DNA of 64,000 nt from Stemphylium vesicarium (lineage: Eukaryota > Ascomycota > Dothideomycetes > Pleosporales > Pleosporaceae), in contig QXCR01000041.1 of assembly GCA_004380135.1 (NCBI GenBank), positions 186,001 through 250,000 on the forward strand. The letters are read 5' to 3'. Within the stretch, counting starts at the first letter, position 1. Every line of letters begins with the position of its first letter. Below the pieces are notes generated by a model. The model had not been told where the DNA came from, ran no database searches, and worked only from the letters and a program-made list of their open reading frames with translations. The position numbers were made by a program, and so were the translations under genes. Positions 21,767-32,812 of the stretch are shown here, piece by piece.

Positions 21767-24075
21767 TTAGTGTCTGGGCGCCTTCGGAGTCCTCGCCTCT
21801 CGGACATCAAAGGAAACCGCCACACTGGCACCCTTGAGGCGCTTAGCTGGTGTCCCGTCGTCGTCGTCTTCTCCTCCCCGGCGAGCTCGCTTGGCGCTGT
21901 GCGGACCGCTTGCTTCGTTGCTTGTGTCCGTCCCCGACTGAACGAAGTTTCAGCTTCTTGACCAAATTGGTTCATCTGGGGTACATACCTGATGAGTAAT
22001 CCCGAACGTAGGGTCGAAGTATGTCTGTCTCATTCGCTTGATCATGGCATCAGAATGGTTTAGCGCGATATGCGTTGTGGCTTTCCTCGAGGATCCCGAG
22101 CTGGTGGCGAGAAACCCCTTGCTCTTGAGCTTCTTCTTCAACATAGATACCTCCCGGCTGCTCCAGCCTGAAGATGTTAGCATGGAATAGAGTACCCAAG
22201 CTTCATTCTTACCGAGTGCTTGCGCAAAGGCTTTATCATCGTCGTAGGGAGTCTGTAGCAGTAGCCAAAGTGCACGCCTGGTCAAAGCCTGATCTCGGAG
22301 TTGGCGGAGTGGCTTTACTTCCGGTTGAAAGAGGCATGGATAGCATATGTGAGTACTTGGAATTCTGTCGTCACAGTTCCCGAGGTATCCATAGCAATGA
22401 AGATGTTGGTGGTATCCGCAAATCTCGCATTTGATCTGGGAGCGTCAACTTCCTCCTGCTTATCTGTTAACACGCCGCTAAGAACATACCATATCCCCTT
22501 CTTGCCCATTGTATCCACAAGAACAGTGGACCGTGGTTTGAACAAGATGATCAAGCGTTGTCCGGGTTTCGACATCTTCATTTCTAAGCACTGAAGTAGG
22601 GCCCTGTTGTCGGATGAATAGGTCACTCTTCTGCTTCTTGGATGCTTTCATTCCTGTTGAATTCATCATCTTTGGAGCTTCGTTCATGTTTCGAGTCCGT
22701 TGGGTGCTTTCATCATTCGAATAGTTTGTTGTAGAGGGCAGCTGCTGCTCGATTAGTCCGGCTCTCATATGTTTCCGATAATGCTCTCACCATCGCTTGA
22801 AGCTGCTGCTTTTCCAGCGCGTCATTTATCGATATCGATGCTGTCGATACTTTTTGAGGATGGATCTTTTCAGAACTGCGCAATGGTGTTGTGTTCTGTC
22901 CCAGCGTCCCCAGTGGAGAAAGACCGATTTCACTTTTGGTTGGTAACAAAGACGAGCTGGTAAGCTCCTTAGAAGAATTTGATCCACTGCGAGATTTTGG
23001 TCTTGAGCGTTTGCACTTGTCCCAATTCGTTACGAAGTCATTAAGTTTGCCAGTGCTCTCACCGTACTCCATTCCTCCGGGCGCCTTAGTTGAAACGTCC
23101 GTTCGCGCTATGTCAAGATGGGTTGCCACCAGAGCAACAGTGTGCTGACCCAAGTTCACATCACCGATATTTGTTGTGACTTTCTTCCAGCCTGCGCTGA
23201 CAGGGAATTTTGCGAAGTCAGTGACTGGCTCTTCAAAGCCTGGGGCAAAGTAGGAATCCGGTCTAATATCTGTATACTTGATGCTGAGAACGATGCACTT
23301 CTCTTCCGGCAAAACTGGTAGACTGGCACAGTGCCCATTCAACTTTCGTACAAAATCGTTGAGAGATAGTTTCGCTTGGTGAATTGTCATGACTGAGCCA
23401 TGACAATCTGTGATATCTATGCTGGCTAGAGATCGTACGATCTCTGCAGATGCGGGCGCGTAGTTGAAACTAAAAGCGTAGGTCTCGAGGTTTTCGAGAA
23501 GCTGCTCTGGGTTCTCATGGATAGAAAGTTGGAGAGACGAAAGATAACCTCGCTTCAATGCATCGAAGATGCCATGTTCCTGTAGAGGTATATGTGAGTA
23601 ACGGGAATGCGCAAACACAAATGCGACATACGAGTAGTTGATGGAAGCGGTCGACGCGTTCGGAGACTCCCTTCTTCAAAGCGATCATGAGCCGACCAGA
23701 ATTGTCCCTACCATCTGCAATTTTGTGTACTTTGTTGGTGTAATTGTGGTAAGTAAATTGATCTGAACCACTGACATAGTATCGCTTCTCGTAGCAATCA
23801 TCGTGGAACATGCCCCTCTCATAAGCGACGATACTAAGCGCCCCATGTAGCATGCTTTGAGTGACTTCAATGCTCATCTGGACAGATACTGATTTCGATG
23901 CTGCAGGAGCAGCAGCTGTGCTAGGGGCGGTGACCACATCGGGCTTGTGAACCAAGGTGTTCAAAGTCGCCTGGGGTTTTGGTAGTGTTCGTGTTCTTGG
24001 TTTGCGTCTACTCGAACTGTCGCGCGTTGATCGCCTTGGGGGCTCTTGCCGATTGGTACCCAAGGCAGGTAGCAT
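21767..24075 (-). CDS. HOP1: meiotic HORMA-domain chromosome-axis protein Hop1
   Basis: Six exons: 23632-24075, 22791-23579, 22490-22744, 22213-22435, 21989-22167 and 21767-21937, giving 686 aa. The exon 3 start could shift by one codon among tandem CAGs. Residues from about 68 to 310 are the HORMA domain: it opens SIEVTQSMLHGALSIVAYER, and the splice at 23580-23631 joins RFHQLL to EHGIFDALKRGY. A PHD-like zinc finger (about 485-530) is completed by the intron at 22436-22489: CSCGYNGQEGDM joins IKCEICGYHQHLHCYGY, followed by HICYPC. A winged-helix-like region with GWSSREVSMLKKKLKSKGF follows. The tail has an NLS-like KRARRGGEDDDD and ends EARTPKAPRH, a candidate HORMA closure motif. Hop1 binds meiotic axes and promotes double-strand-break repair between homologues. 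The start lies at a trinucleotide repeat, so the exact first Met is uncertain. Confidence 0.93.
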
Positions 24076-24110
24076 GATGATGATGATGGTGGTGGTGGTG
24101 GTGGTGGTGG
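24074..24110. repeat. trinucleotide microsatellite (ATG)5(GTG)7 at the HOP1 start
   Basis: On the + strand five ATG units run directly into seven GTG units. On the HOP1 strand this reads as CAC then CAT repeats immediately before, and overlapping, the chosen start codon. If translation began upstream the tract would encode Thr and Ile runs. Repeat length changes here would alter the 5' leader or the N-terminus. Confidence 0.9.
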
Positions 24111-25670
24111 ACGCAGCCGTCACAACTGGGGGAGTGGGGTGAGGCACTAATGGGCGAGACGGCGAAGGGTTAATGACGGCGCGAAGATGAGGGAAAGCGA
24201 GTTGGAGATGGTGTTGAAAAGAAACGCAGCACCCCCAGCGTCGCTTCCTCATGGGTGATGCGGTGACGTCGATAGAAAAAGTGAGGGAAGGAGCGACCAG
24301 CATGGATGGTCCCGGACGTGGACCTCTCCATACGAGCAGTAAATTAAGATGCACGGAATGAAATTCGAGATCCATCCTACATGGTCAATATCATGTTGAT
24401 GATGATTCTTAACGAGCCGAGAAAAAAACAAGTGCAGCAATTTGCATGTTCTCTATGTTTCTTTTCGAGACACTGTATTGCATAGAAAAGCGATGTTGGA
24501 GTAACAGGCGCATTGAGAAGCGAAGACCAGATTTGCAAACATGGCAGGTTGAGCGTGTTAGGATCTGTTATGTAATGTGCCAGGTGGCGGCGTGGTAGCA
24601 CGTTGTCACGTTGTCACGTTGCCATGGGTGCTTAATTCAAGTCCGCCAAAACGTTAACATATCTCGTCATGTGTGTATATGGCAGAAGGACCAGTACCCA
24701 GCTAGTGTCCCGTGACGGCGTTTTTTTGCAACTTAGACAAAGGACATGACAAGCCGAGGGCGGCGCTTGTTGTGTTTTCGCCACGGCAGAAAAGTTGCTC
24801 GGATGGCGCTGGCGTACGAATCAGACGGAAGAAATGTGTGCCGAGTGACACCCTATCAATATACCGCCCGCAGCGCCCGCAGCCCGCAAAGCTGCAGCTG
24901 TAGCTCGTGCCGGAAGAAACAAGGATCGAGGCATGGTGAATGGCTTCACGCGTTGGAGAGACGACTGCTGGGCGCGGCAGAAGGCGGAAGACGGTCTGCA
25001 AAGTATTGCAGAAACACAATTAAGGTATTGTGCATGCTTGTTTCCGTCGAGAAGCAAGTTGCATCGCTGCGAACTGGTGCGGCACCAAATTGACATGGCG
25101 GGTAGTAGGATTAGCATCAGGCCAAGCTAGGCCGGCCCACCCTGCAAGTGCTCATGCCTTCGTTCGTTCGTCTACTCTCCATACACCCCACCACTGCCAG
25201 TCACTCACGCAATCACACCCTTCGCGATATACACGACCTTTCCCTCGCTTTTCCCGCTCTCCTGTTACGTGCTCTGCTTCAGCCCACCCCGTGCTGAGGA
25301 CGCCGACGCCGACCTCGACTCTCCGCGTCCTTCCTCTCACCCTCTCCGTCAGCGGCGACACGCCCCAGAGCGAGCACGAAGGCAGCAGTGACGGCAGCCC
25401 CGAGGCACTTCTCGCCCTGGCCACGTCTGGCGATATGCACGATTACTAGACCCGAAAGTCTTTCCCCGCGTGTTTCCCGTGCCTGCTCCACCGACGTCGC
25501 GCTTTGGCTCCGAGGTCTCAGGTCCCCGATCATCACCATCAACACCACCGCGAGCCACTCCACCTCCACGTGGGCCCGACAACCACACACCCTGGCACTG
25601 CGAACCCCACGAAAAACAACGAACCAGGAAAGCCACGTTGCTGGCATCCCGTCACTGTCCGTCTTGCAGC
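24111..25670. other. divergent promoter region of HOP1 and CDC4
   Basis: About 1.6 kb between two divergent starts. The last 500 bases before CDC4 (from about 25140) are markedly C/T-rich on the + strand, as in the leaders of many fungal genes. Frames here are compositional artefacts. No RNA gene was recognised. Confidence 0.5.
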
Positions 25671-28600
25671 ATGGCCTCCGCCTCCAACGCCGCCGGCCCC
25701 AGCGCTGACGGCGTGTCCAAGACGGTGCACACAGAAGTCACGGACCCGTACGCCACCATAGGACAGTTCTCTATCGCGCCGGCAACCAAGACGACGGTTG
25801 TCACCACAACATACACAACCACCACCACCTTCCCGCCCATGTGCATAAATGCCCCAGGAAGCCTGAGCGAGCGGGACCCCAAGGACTACCCACTGGCACA
25901 CGTCCAGGCCCCGGAATCGATACGAAAGTTCCACTTCGAGTCTGGGGGCGAATTAGCTTGCTTTGAGGAAGCAAATGCGGCATCGGAGAAGATGCGAGAG
26001 GTACGCCTTCTACAAATCCAGGGATATGCCTGCAGCCGACGCCTCTCGTGTTACAGCTGCTCACGTTGCCATGATCTTGACTGACGCCCTACTTGCAGCA
26101 GAAATCGCTCCAGCAAAACCTCCGATCCAACGGCAAACTCCGGAAGATTGAGTCTTTCGATGGGCCCCCAGTGTTCGCGACGCCTCACAGCACGACGCGT
26201 CCCAAAATACGGCCATACCACCAAGGCCTACGCTCCGTGTCTGGCCGCCGAAAGCGAGATAGTGCAGATGACTCTCCGCCTCCTCCATCGATAAGCAAAG
26301 CTGTCGAGCTAGTCGGCATACATCGTCAGAGCAAGAAGCCGAGGTTAGATCGGGAGAAGGGGGCAGAGGCTTCACACATGGCCCTCCATGCTGCATCAGA
26401 TGATGCCGGGGCTTCATTTCCAACTACGCCCGAAACATACAAGGGAGGATTAGGCTCATCCAGGTTGCCAAAGTCCCGACATGGTCCTCTGCACAGGTCC
26501 AGCGTCAGATTGCATCCCCGGGAGTCGTCTGCTGCCTCCGCACACTCTGTAGCTGGCCCCTCGAATCAATGCGAGCAGTCCCCAGAGCACACGTTCTCCA
26601 CAGGAGTCGTGGATGGTCCCGGTGTAGCCGCTACTCCCCCCATCGCCGAGTCTGACTTGGAGCCAGTTGGGCCCTTTGCCCAAGACGGCTCCTTCTCTGC
26701 ATCGCGGCTTACTCCTCTCGATACGAATTCAGCACAGGATGCTAGTCTACCAAGCCCCAGTCTGTCGCCCATCACCGCTGCCGCAAATCTGGCTCAGCAA
26801 ACAAACAATGGACCATCCTTCTCTGGGACAGACATGGACTATGATTCAAACGAAGTTTCGGGACTCGATCTTTCTCAGGGAGATTCTACTAGCTCACATC
26901 AGGGCGACTTCGCCCTCTTTCCGTCAGGCTTGAGTGACGACCGCAACACGCAATTGCCCGCACCTTCAATCATGGATGTACCCAACATGATCAACTCATT
27001 CGACGCCCTACCAGAGGCAATGAAGTCGTATGTCCTTTATCAAATGCTCCGCCGCTGCAAGAAACCGACGCTGCACTTTGTTGCGGAGGTGGTAAACCCT
27101 GCCCTTAAACGTGATTTCATTGCCTCACTACCCACCGAGCTCAGCCTGGAGATCATTGGGTATTTGGATGTTAAGAGCATGTGCAGCGCTGCACAAGTAT
27201 CCAAATACTGGCGGAAGCTGACCGATACCCATGAGTCTGCTTGGAAGGATCTGCTTGACAAAGACGGATACAAGCTGCCGCACGGCGAGCTGGAGCGAGC
27301 TGTGCAGGAAGGCTGGGGATGGCAGTATCCTCATTCTTCCGATAGTTATGAGCGCGATCTGAGAGCTCAATCAATCACTTCTAGGTCAGACAACGAGACC
27401 TTCTCGGGCTTCTCAAGCTCAAGCCTGACTGGTGGCCTGCAAGATCAAGAGGGTGCAGTAACTCGATCTTCATCAACACGCCACAAGAGGAAATCAACTG
27501 GGAAACACGGCAGTAGTGGTGGCAAGAAGCAACGCAAGAGTCGTCTCTCCAACAAGACACATGTTGCGATGCACGTGCGACCCACCGAGCCCCAAGAGGG
27601 GCCTCATGCTTTTGCCAAGCGTGCGGAGGCTGCTATTTCCGACCCAAATGTTGGCCTGCCTGGTCTGCGCGCTATGCATCTCTTCAAGTCGCTATATCAA
27701 CGCCACCACCTTATCCGCAAGAGCTGGATGGCAGAAGACACGAAGCCAAAGCATATTGCGTTCCGCGCGCATCAACGCCACGTTGTGACTTGTTTACAGT
27801 TCGACACAGACAAGATACTTACCGGCAGCGATGACACAAACATCAACGTTTACGACACCAAGACGGGGGCGCTACGAAGCCGCCTTGAAGGCCACGAAGG
27901 TGGTGTGTGGGCTCTTCAGTACGAAGGCAATACATTAGTATCAGGCTCGACAGATCGCTCGGTTCGTGTGTGGGACATTGAGAAAGGAAAATGCACACAA
28001 GTCTTCCAGGGACATACATCTACCGTCCGATGCCTGGTGATCCTCAAGCCAACGCAGATCGGCGAGACTCTCGACGGTCAGCCTATTATGATGCCAAAGG
28101 AAGAGCTTATCATCACTGGCTCACGAGATTCGACGCTTCGCGTGTGGAAGCTCCCTAAGCCGGGTGACCGGAGCATTATGCAGACTGGAGCATCTGCCAA
28201 CGATCACGATAACCCCTACTTCATACGCGCTCTGACCGGACACCATCATTCCGTGCGCGCCATCGCTGCCCACGGCGACACACTTGTTAGCGGCAGCTAC
28301 GATTGCACGGTTCGAGTGTGGAAGATTTCAACTGGCGAGGTGCTGCAGCGTCTCCAGGGCCACTCGCAGAAGGTATACAGTGTTGTCCTCGATCATGGCC
28401 GTAATCGCTGCATCAGTGGCTCCATGGACAACATGGTAAAGGTCTGGTCTCTGGAGACGGGTGCTTGTATATTCACCCTAGAGGGGCATACCTCACTCGT
28501 CGGTCTTCTCGATTTGAGTCATGAGCGCCTAGTCTCTGCGGCTGCCGATTCTACGCTCCGCATTTGGGATCCAGAAAATGGACAATGCAAGAGCCGACTT

Positions 28601-28989
28601 TGTGCTCACACAGGTGCCATTACCTGTTTCCAGCACGATGGCCAGAAAGTCATATCTGGCTCGGACCGCACGTTGAAGATGTGGAACGTGAAAACGGGCG
28701 AGTTTGTGAAGGATCTTTTGACAGATCTGAGTGGCGTGTGGCAGGTCAAGTTCAACGAGCGCCGCTGCGTTGCTGCTGTTCAGCGCAACAGCATGACATA
28801 CATCGAGGTAAGCAGAAACGTATACTACTTTGGATTCCTGAACTAACGTTATTGTAGGTTCTTGACTTTGGTGCTTCGCGCGACGGTGTTCCTGCCGACC
28901 AGCGAGGACGGCGAATTGTTGTAAATTCCAGGGGCCATGAGATCGAAGATGTTACGGACACGGAGCCCCTGGACGCGGATCAGGCCTAG
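25671..28989 (+). CDS. CDC4: F-box/WD40 substrate receptor of SCF ubiquitin ligase, Cdc4/Fbw7 type
   Basis: Three exons: 25671-26000, 26099-28807 and 28858-28989, with introns of 98 and 50 nt, giving 1056 aa. The N-terminal 450 residues are mostly disordered and include a Thr-rich TTVVTTTYTTTTTFPP segment known from fungal Cdc4-like proteins. A dimerisation-like helix (MKSYVLYQMLRRCKK) precedes the F-box at about 452-496 (LPTELSLEIIGYLDVKSM). A basic linker (TRHKRKSTGKH, GGKKQRKSRL) follows. Residues from about 670 to 1005 hold seven or eight WD40 repeats with HxxxV, SGS.D and VRVWD units. The protein recruits phosphorylated proteins, such as CDK inhibitors and transcription factors, to Skp1-cullin for ubiquitination in the nucleus. 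The last intron lies after TYIE and adds an acidic tail. Pop1/FBXW7 is the equivalent in other lineages. Confidence 0.93.
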
Positions 28990-29620
28990 GCCTACTACTC
29001 TTTTTCAATGCAGGCGGTGACGACGAAGATACACAAACACAAACAGCATTTCTTTTGGGACCGGCGCGAATGTTTCCACTTGTACAAAAGCGATACCCAC
29101 TACGCGTTTTGGCGAACGAATTGACGACACGGCAGCCGGATGTTATTATACCAGGTGGGGTAATGTGGACTGGCCTACTATAGGTATGGCCTTGGTGGGT
29201 CTCTTCTGCGCATAGGAGGTTGAAGGGGAGGTTGAAGGGCAGGTATCATGCTATGATGCAGGCAGGTTTTTCTTTACAGATGCATAGCTAGGGCGTTTTC
29301 GATATTCAAGGTTGCATTGGCAGGCGTGTTATGGATGTTCATTAGCATGAAGAATCATGGCATGGCTTGCTACAAGTACAGGACAGGAATAAACATGAAA
29401 GTCTAATCACCAAAACGCTACCCATAGTAGGAGAAGACGGGTGCGGTATTCGCCTGCACGTGGGGGTTCCTGGATGTGCTGAGAGCTACTGCCCCACTTG
29501 CCGCGGTCGCGAACAGCTCCCGCGCGTGTCAAGCCGCTACAAGCCCGCGCGTATTCAATTGCCATACATGTACTTGTCCAGGAGCCATCTCACGCTACCG
29601 GCCTCGCTCAACAGTCCCTG
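28990..29620. other. intergenic region
   Basis: The 3' region of CDC4 and leader of the BRAP2-like gene. A short direct repeat (GGTTGAAGGGGAGGTTGAAGGG near 29218) is present; otherwise nothing notable. Confidence 0.5.
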
Positions 29621-31820
29621 ATGCCGGCCTACTTCTTCCACATCACCTTGGAACTTTACCCCTCGCGCTCGTCGCCGGACAAAGATAGAACCTTTACCCC
29701 GCCACCGCGGACCGATATCTTCAACTCTGAGCTCCCAACACATCGAAGGGCCTCCTGGGGCTCTTATCCTTGTTCAGCAGCGCGCACATACAACAGCCTG
29801 AAAACCACAGCTCATATATCTTCCAGCGGCGAGGCTGGCCAGGCCACGAGCTCACGCGACAATCGGCCGCCTACTTCTCGCCGATTTAGTGGGCGCACAC
29901 GACCCTCCTTCTCCGATTACTACGACAGCCCCGTACCTGTTGTGAAGCCACCAAAGAGGCCGGCACACAAGAAGACACAAAGTTTTGCTCATCGCGATTG
30001 GCGCTTTGACACCATCTCCATCCTCAGCATCGACATGAGCCAGAGCGATGGCACTGATGCCTCCCAATCTCGTGCAAAGTCCCTCAAACACCCCTCTCAT
30101 GCTCCGAATACTGGTGGCCTAGCGACCAAGGGCAAGTTCATTCCCTCGGATCCGAAGGAAACAGAGGTTGGCTGGGGAGTGGTACATCTGTACCGTGATG
30201 GGCAGGAGACCCCGGGCTTATACGATGAGGTTGACGGAGACACGGCCTCCAACGAGGAAGACTGTACAACGCTATGCATCCTAGCCGTACCCTCATACAT
30301 GACACCGTCGGATTTCCTGGGATTTATGGGCGAGCAGACGAGGGAGCATGTCTCTCATTTCAGGCTTATCCGGACGAGCAGAGCGAACAAGTACATGGTA
30401 CTCATGAAGTTTCGGGAGGCGAAGAAGGCGCGCGAGTGGAGGAAAGAGTGGGATGGCAAGGCTTTCAACAGTATGGAGGTGAGATTTCCCATCGCGGCCA
30501 TATCAGTGCAATCGCTAACAGATACAGCCCGAGTACTGTCACGTCGTCTTTGTCAAGTCTATCAACTTCCAGAACGGCGACGCGAACCGCGACCCTACCT
30601 CGTACCCCGACCTTACAAACGATCCCTTCGCTCCCGCTCCGACGAAGCAGCCTACCGCCCCTCTTCCGCCAGCAACCAGCGTTTCTTCGCCTGTCGACGG
30701 CCCTTCGATAGCTACGTCACTCACTGCAAAACCACACGCCCCGCCTACGCCTGCCTTGGTAGAGCTACCTACATGCCCTGTCTGTCTCGAGAGGATGGAT
30801 GAAACAACTGGGCTCCTTACAATACTATGTCAGCATGTCTTTCACTGCGCTTGTCTCGAGAAATGGCGAGGCTCGGGCTGTCCCGTCTGTCGATACACGC
30901 AGAACGACGCCTTTACCTCGAGCCGCGGTGCTGATGGCGACAGCCCAGACAACGAGTGCAGCGTGTGCGGATCTACACAAAACCTGTGGATCTGCCTCAT
31001 CTGCGGCAACATAGGGTGCGGCCGCTACGACTCAGCTCACGCATTCGCGCATTACGAGGCTACAAGTCATACCTACGCTATGGACGTGGTGACGCAGCAC
31101 GTCTGGGACTACGCAGGCGATGGATACGTCCACCGGCTCATACAGAACAAGGCAGACGGCAAGCTCGTTGACATGCCCGCCTCGAACCAGTCCTTCAGCG
31201 CACCCGGCATGACAGGCTACGCCAACGACACGGTCCCACGCGAGAAGCTAGACAACATGGGCATGGAGTACGCCTACCTCCTAACCTCGCAACTCGAATC
31301 CCAACGCGCATACTTTGAAGAGCAGCTTGAGCGCGCCGTGGACAAGGCCGCCAAAGCAGCGTCCACGGCCGACGAAGCCAGCCGCTCCGTCGCGACACTG
31401 ACCCAGAAACTTGAAACCCTCTCCACCGACCACGAAAACGCGACCGCCACCATCGCCTCCCTCACAAAGGAATCCGCCCGCAACGCTCAAAAAGCAGCAA
31501 ATGCCTCTGACCTCGCCCGCAAACTCACAAAGCAGTACAAAGAAGAACAGATTGTAAACGAGTCCCTCATGGAGCGTATCAAGCACTTGGAAAAGAAGGC
31601 CGAGGAGGCCGAAACCCGCGTCAAGGAGATTGAAGCGCAAAAGGCGGACTTGGAAGAGCAGAATCGCGATTTGAGCTTCTTCATCTCGGGCAAGGAGAAA
31701 CTCAAGGAGATGCAGGGGAATGAGGTTATGGGGTTGCAGGAGGGTGAGGTTGAGGGGGGGACGGTCGAGGTTGGTGAAGGGGGGAAGAAGGGGAGGCGGA
31801 AGGGGAAGAAGAAGGTCTGA
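29621..31820 (+). CDS. ETP1: BRAP2/Etp1-type RING and UBP zinc-finger protein
   Basis: Two exons, 29621-30478 and 30528-31820, with a 49-nt intron, giving 716 aa. The start MPAYFFHITLELYP matches the usual beginning of fungal BRAP2 proteins. Domains in order: a low-complexity N-terminus; a BRAP2 RRM-like domain (about 215-320, with CILAVPSYMTPSDFLGFMG and YMVLMKFREAKKA) that spans the splice; a C3HC4/H2-type RING (about 369-410, CPVCLERMDETTG and CQHVFHCACLEKW); a UBP-type zinc finger (about 429-500, CSVCGSTQNLWICLICG and CGRYDSAHAFAHY), which binds ubiquitin; and a long coiled coil (about 520-690) ending in a Lys/Gly-rich tail (GGKKGRRKGKKKV). The family comprises cytoplasmic E3 ligases: human BRAP/IMP modulates Ras-MAPK signalling, and yeast Etp1 is linked to ethanol stress. 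All zinc ligands appear present. Confidence 0.93.
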
Positions 31821-32812
31821 TTGCACTCACTGTCTCTCTGGATGGGATTAGCGGCATTGGCATTCATCGGAGTTGATGGACTTTTTTTTTATCTTTGATA
31901 CCCCCTCTATTCATCAGTCATCAGTCATTAGAAAAGGCATATTCTGGGTCACTGATCAAGACGCGCAGTCTATCAATGAATCCTCATTAGGCAAACCAAA
32001 TTGCACATACTGCAGTGAAAGATGAAAAAGGCACTGGCATTCAAACAGCGCTACTACCTCACTTGACAGGAACATGCACACTGACACACGCAACGCAATC
32101 ACAGCACTCATCGATCCATCAAAGTTGAAGTAAATCTTCCGAAAAAGTATTCAATTCTTTCATGTATTCACCCTTAATAAAAGCCCAGCAAAAAAGGGCA
32201 GTCAAACACCATTTCCGTCTCGGTCGTCAAGTCATGTCATGCTTTATAAAATAAAAAAAAGACAAAAAATTCCAAAAATTCCGAGGTTTGAGTGAGTGAT
32301 TGAGAAAAGGTTCGTGACAATGTAGATGATATTGCTCCGGTCCCGCCCTCTCTCCTTTATCCAGACGAACTCTGAGATACAAGAGGGAAGGGAAAAAAGC
32401 AAGGAGCGTGAGGAATGGCATGGCATGACATGGCGTGAAGTGATGAGAGGAATGCAATGCGATGCAATGCAATGCAGCCAGAAAAGATGCGCGGTTTGAG
32501 GTGATGATGATGATGATGATGACATGACTGGGAAGAAAACGCCAATGACATGTCCGTGAGAGAGAGAGAAAACGCCGTAAGAGATTGTACGCCGTTCGTT
32601 ATGCTTTGCTTGTTGTAGTTGTTGTCGCCATGTCCCAACGCCGGAGGGTAGATGTGTCGTTGTAAAAACCCGGTTTGTTGGCGGCATGCTGATTGTTGTG
32701 TCCAAGAGCGGAGATGGAAGAGCGTCGCTGCGTATCCAACTGCAGAATGATGACGAGGCCAGGGAAGATACCCGAATATCGAGAGTGGAACCTGAAAGTT
32801 CAGACCGAGACC
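31821..32812. other. convergent intergenic region with short repeats
   Basis: About 1 kb between two 3' ends. It contains ATGC/AATGC-rich tandem segments at about 32415-32475, seven tandem TGA units at 32502-32522, and A/T-rich stretches near 32240-32280. Nothing coding was recognised. Confidence 0.55.

Noticed and set aside
21715..21975. 86-codon frame at the HOP1 3' end starting MNQFGQEAE
   Set aside because: It overlaps the last HOP1 intron and exon in another frame; the spliced frame encodes the NLS-like, acidic and basic tail expected for Hop1.
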